Assembly: GCF_000011245.1 (NCBI RefSeq)
Contig: NC_004193.1
Span: 2,954,501-3,018,500, forward strand
Direction of reading: 5' to 3'
Origin: Oceanobacillus iheyensis HTE831
GTDB taxonomy: Bacteria; Bacillota; Bacilli; Bacillales; Amphibacillaceae
Length of the DNA stretch: 64,000 bases
Part shown: positions 63,350 to 64,000 of the stretch, one piece after another
How the letters are laid out: each line of letters begins with the position of its first letter
Numbering within the stretch: the stretch's first letter is position 1
Program-made: the position numbers and the translations under genes
Notes under the pieces: model-generated
Databases searched by the model: none
The model's input: the letters and a program-made list of their open reading frames with translations, nothing else
Told to the model about the DNA's origin: nothing

Positions 63350-63995
63350 ACTGTACTGACCTCCCGTCCGATCGTAACACCCAATCACTTATATTAGGTG
63401 TATTACGATTATTCCCACACTCCCAATTCACATGTGATAGTTGAATATACCTCAATGCATTTGCTTGCTTTTCGCTTAATTGTTCGCGGATATGTTGATT
63501 TAACGGCATCCATTTTGTAGTACATTTTGTATATCTCTGAATACGTTGTGCACATTTTCTTAAATCATAGGTGGAATCTTTGCTATTAGGTACTTCATTG
63601 ACAACAACTCTTGTTACTTTTGTACTTAATTCAGGAACGTAAGTTTGTCTTTCCTGGAATACTAACGGATTGTATACAACAGTTAGGTCACTATAAATTT
63701 TTTCTCCATAAACTAACATCGCTACATAATTACCATCTATCATTTTCCTATAATTAGTATGGATGTTCTTCTTTAAAATTAGGTTATACTTGCCCATTTG
63801 AATTAAGCCAACGGTCAATCCTTGTTCTTTAAATTGTTCCAACTGTTTGTAGATAAAATCATCTGAAATTCGAAAATCAGCTACAAGTACAATATCTACT
63901 ATATGTTTAGCCTCTTTCAATCGATTTGGTCTCATTGGTCGCGGTACAGGAAAGAACCTTTCTTCTGCGTTATAAGGTAGATAATAATTACTCAT
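63333..63995 (-). CDS. Glycosyltransferase-associated domain protein (possibly partial)
   Basis: A 220-residue frame. IVDIVLVADFRISDDFIYKQLEQF and LTVGLIQMGKYNLILKK resemble the central (non-GT-A) module of large surface-polysaccharide glycosyltransferases, which reads DVVxVSDFR. TKWMPLNQHIREQL fits the same module. The ATG at 63995 is five bases from the window edge and the frame is open upstream, so the true start may lie outside. Its stop overlaps the TupA-like gene, suggesting one transcript. The function is only inferred. Confidence 0.55.
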   Translation of the reverse strand: MSNYYLPYNAEERFFPVPRPMRPNRLKEAKHIVDIVLVADFRISDDFIYKQLEQFKEQGLTVGLIQMGKYNLILKKNIHTNYRKMIDGNYVAMLVYGEKIYSDLTVVYNPLVFQERQTYVPELSTKVTRVVVNEVPNSKDSTYDLRKCAQRIQRYTKCTTKWMPLNQHIREQLSEKQANALRYIQLSHVNWECGNNRNTPNISDWVLRSDGRSVQYDSNK

Positions 63996-64000
63996 CTTAT

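Overview
The window looks like chromosomal DNA of a low-GC, endospore-lineage member of the Bacillaceae. An Oceanobacillus/Virgibacillus-type halotolerant bacterium is my guess, from protein similarity only. Strong AGGAGG-type ribosome sites, GTG/TTG starts, B. subtilis-like eps/ywq/tag/LCP gene sets and a YfhD-like small protein support this. I found no rRNA, tRNA, insertion sequence, phage gene or CRISPR array.

Region 1 (1-12.3 kb) is aromatic amino-acid catabolism. A minus-strand hpaB / FAD-synthetase-like / flavin reductase / hpaE (cut by the window edge) cluster is divergent from a LysR regulator, with a 17-3-17 palindrome between them. A second minus-strand operon follows: hotdog thioesterase, phenylalanine dehydrogenase, E1-alpha, E1-beta and E2 of a branched-chain-type 2-oxoacid dehydrogenase, then an NhaC antiporter. 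It has a textbook TTGACA-17-TATAAT promoter overlapped by a palindrome, and a GntR-family gene lies just upstream. Region 2 (12.3-15.4 kb) holds a decayed GntP permease tail, a secreted DUF218 protein with Ig-like and FIMAH-like domains, and an unrecognised membrane protein.

Region 3 (15.4-35.5 kb) is a long exopolysaccharide/capsule cluster on the minus strand. It begins with a Wzz-like modulator, BY-kinase and PHP phosphatase (YwqC/D/E), followed by two LuxR-type regulators with odd receiver domains. Next come an EpsC/L/M/N-like set, expected to make and load N,N'-diacetylbacillosamine, and UDP-sugar enzymes (GalU, two UDP-sugar dehydrogenases, a UDP-glucuronate epimerase). Glycosyltransferases, a Wzy-like polymerase and a Wzx-like flippase complete it. 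Two hairpin terminators sit inside the cluster.

Region 4 (35.5-51.8 kb) is cell-envelope work: a LysM-NlpC/P60 hydrolase, a NERD protein, a cupin with a disordered tail, a 52-bp tandem repeat, a YfhD-like protein, NagA, TagD (apparently with an AUU start), an LCP ligase and TagO. Two giant autolysins follow, sharing nine near-identical peptidoglycan-binding-like repeats but ending in different catalytic domains (glucosaminidase versus amidase).

Region 5 (51.9-64 kb) is the most unusual. It holds seven ATP-grasp ligase-like proteins: two YheC/D-like, four cyanophycin-synthetase-like with a C-terminal pseudo-acylphosphatase domain, and one TupA-like. They surround a CapA (poly-gamma-glutamate capsule) protein and lie next to a glycosyltransferase-like fragment. 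Four of them end in the same S-x-SWK-x-T tail motif. I infer a system that builds an amide-linked polymer or decorates a surface polysaccharide with amino acids, perhaps related to teichuronopeptide. The chemistry is not proven by the sequence.
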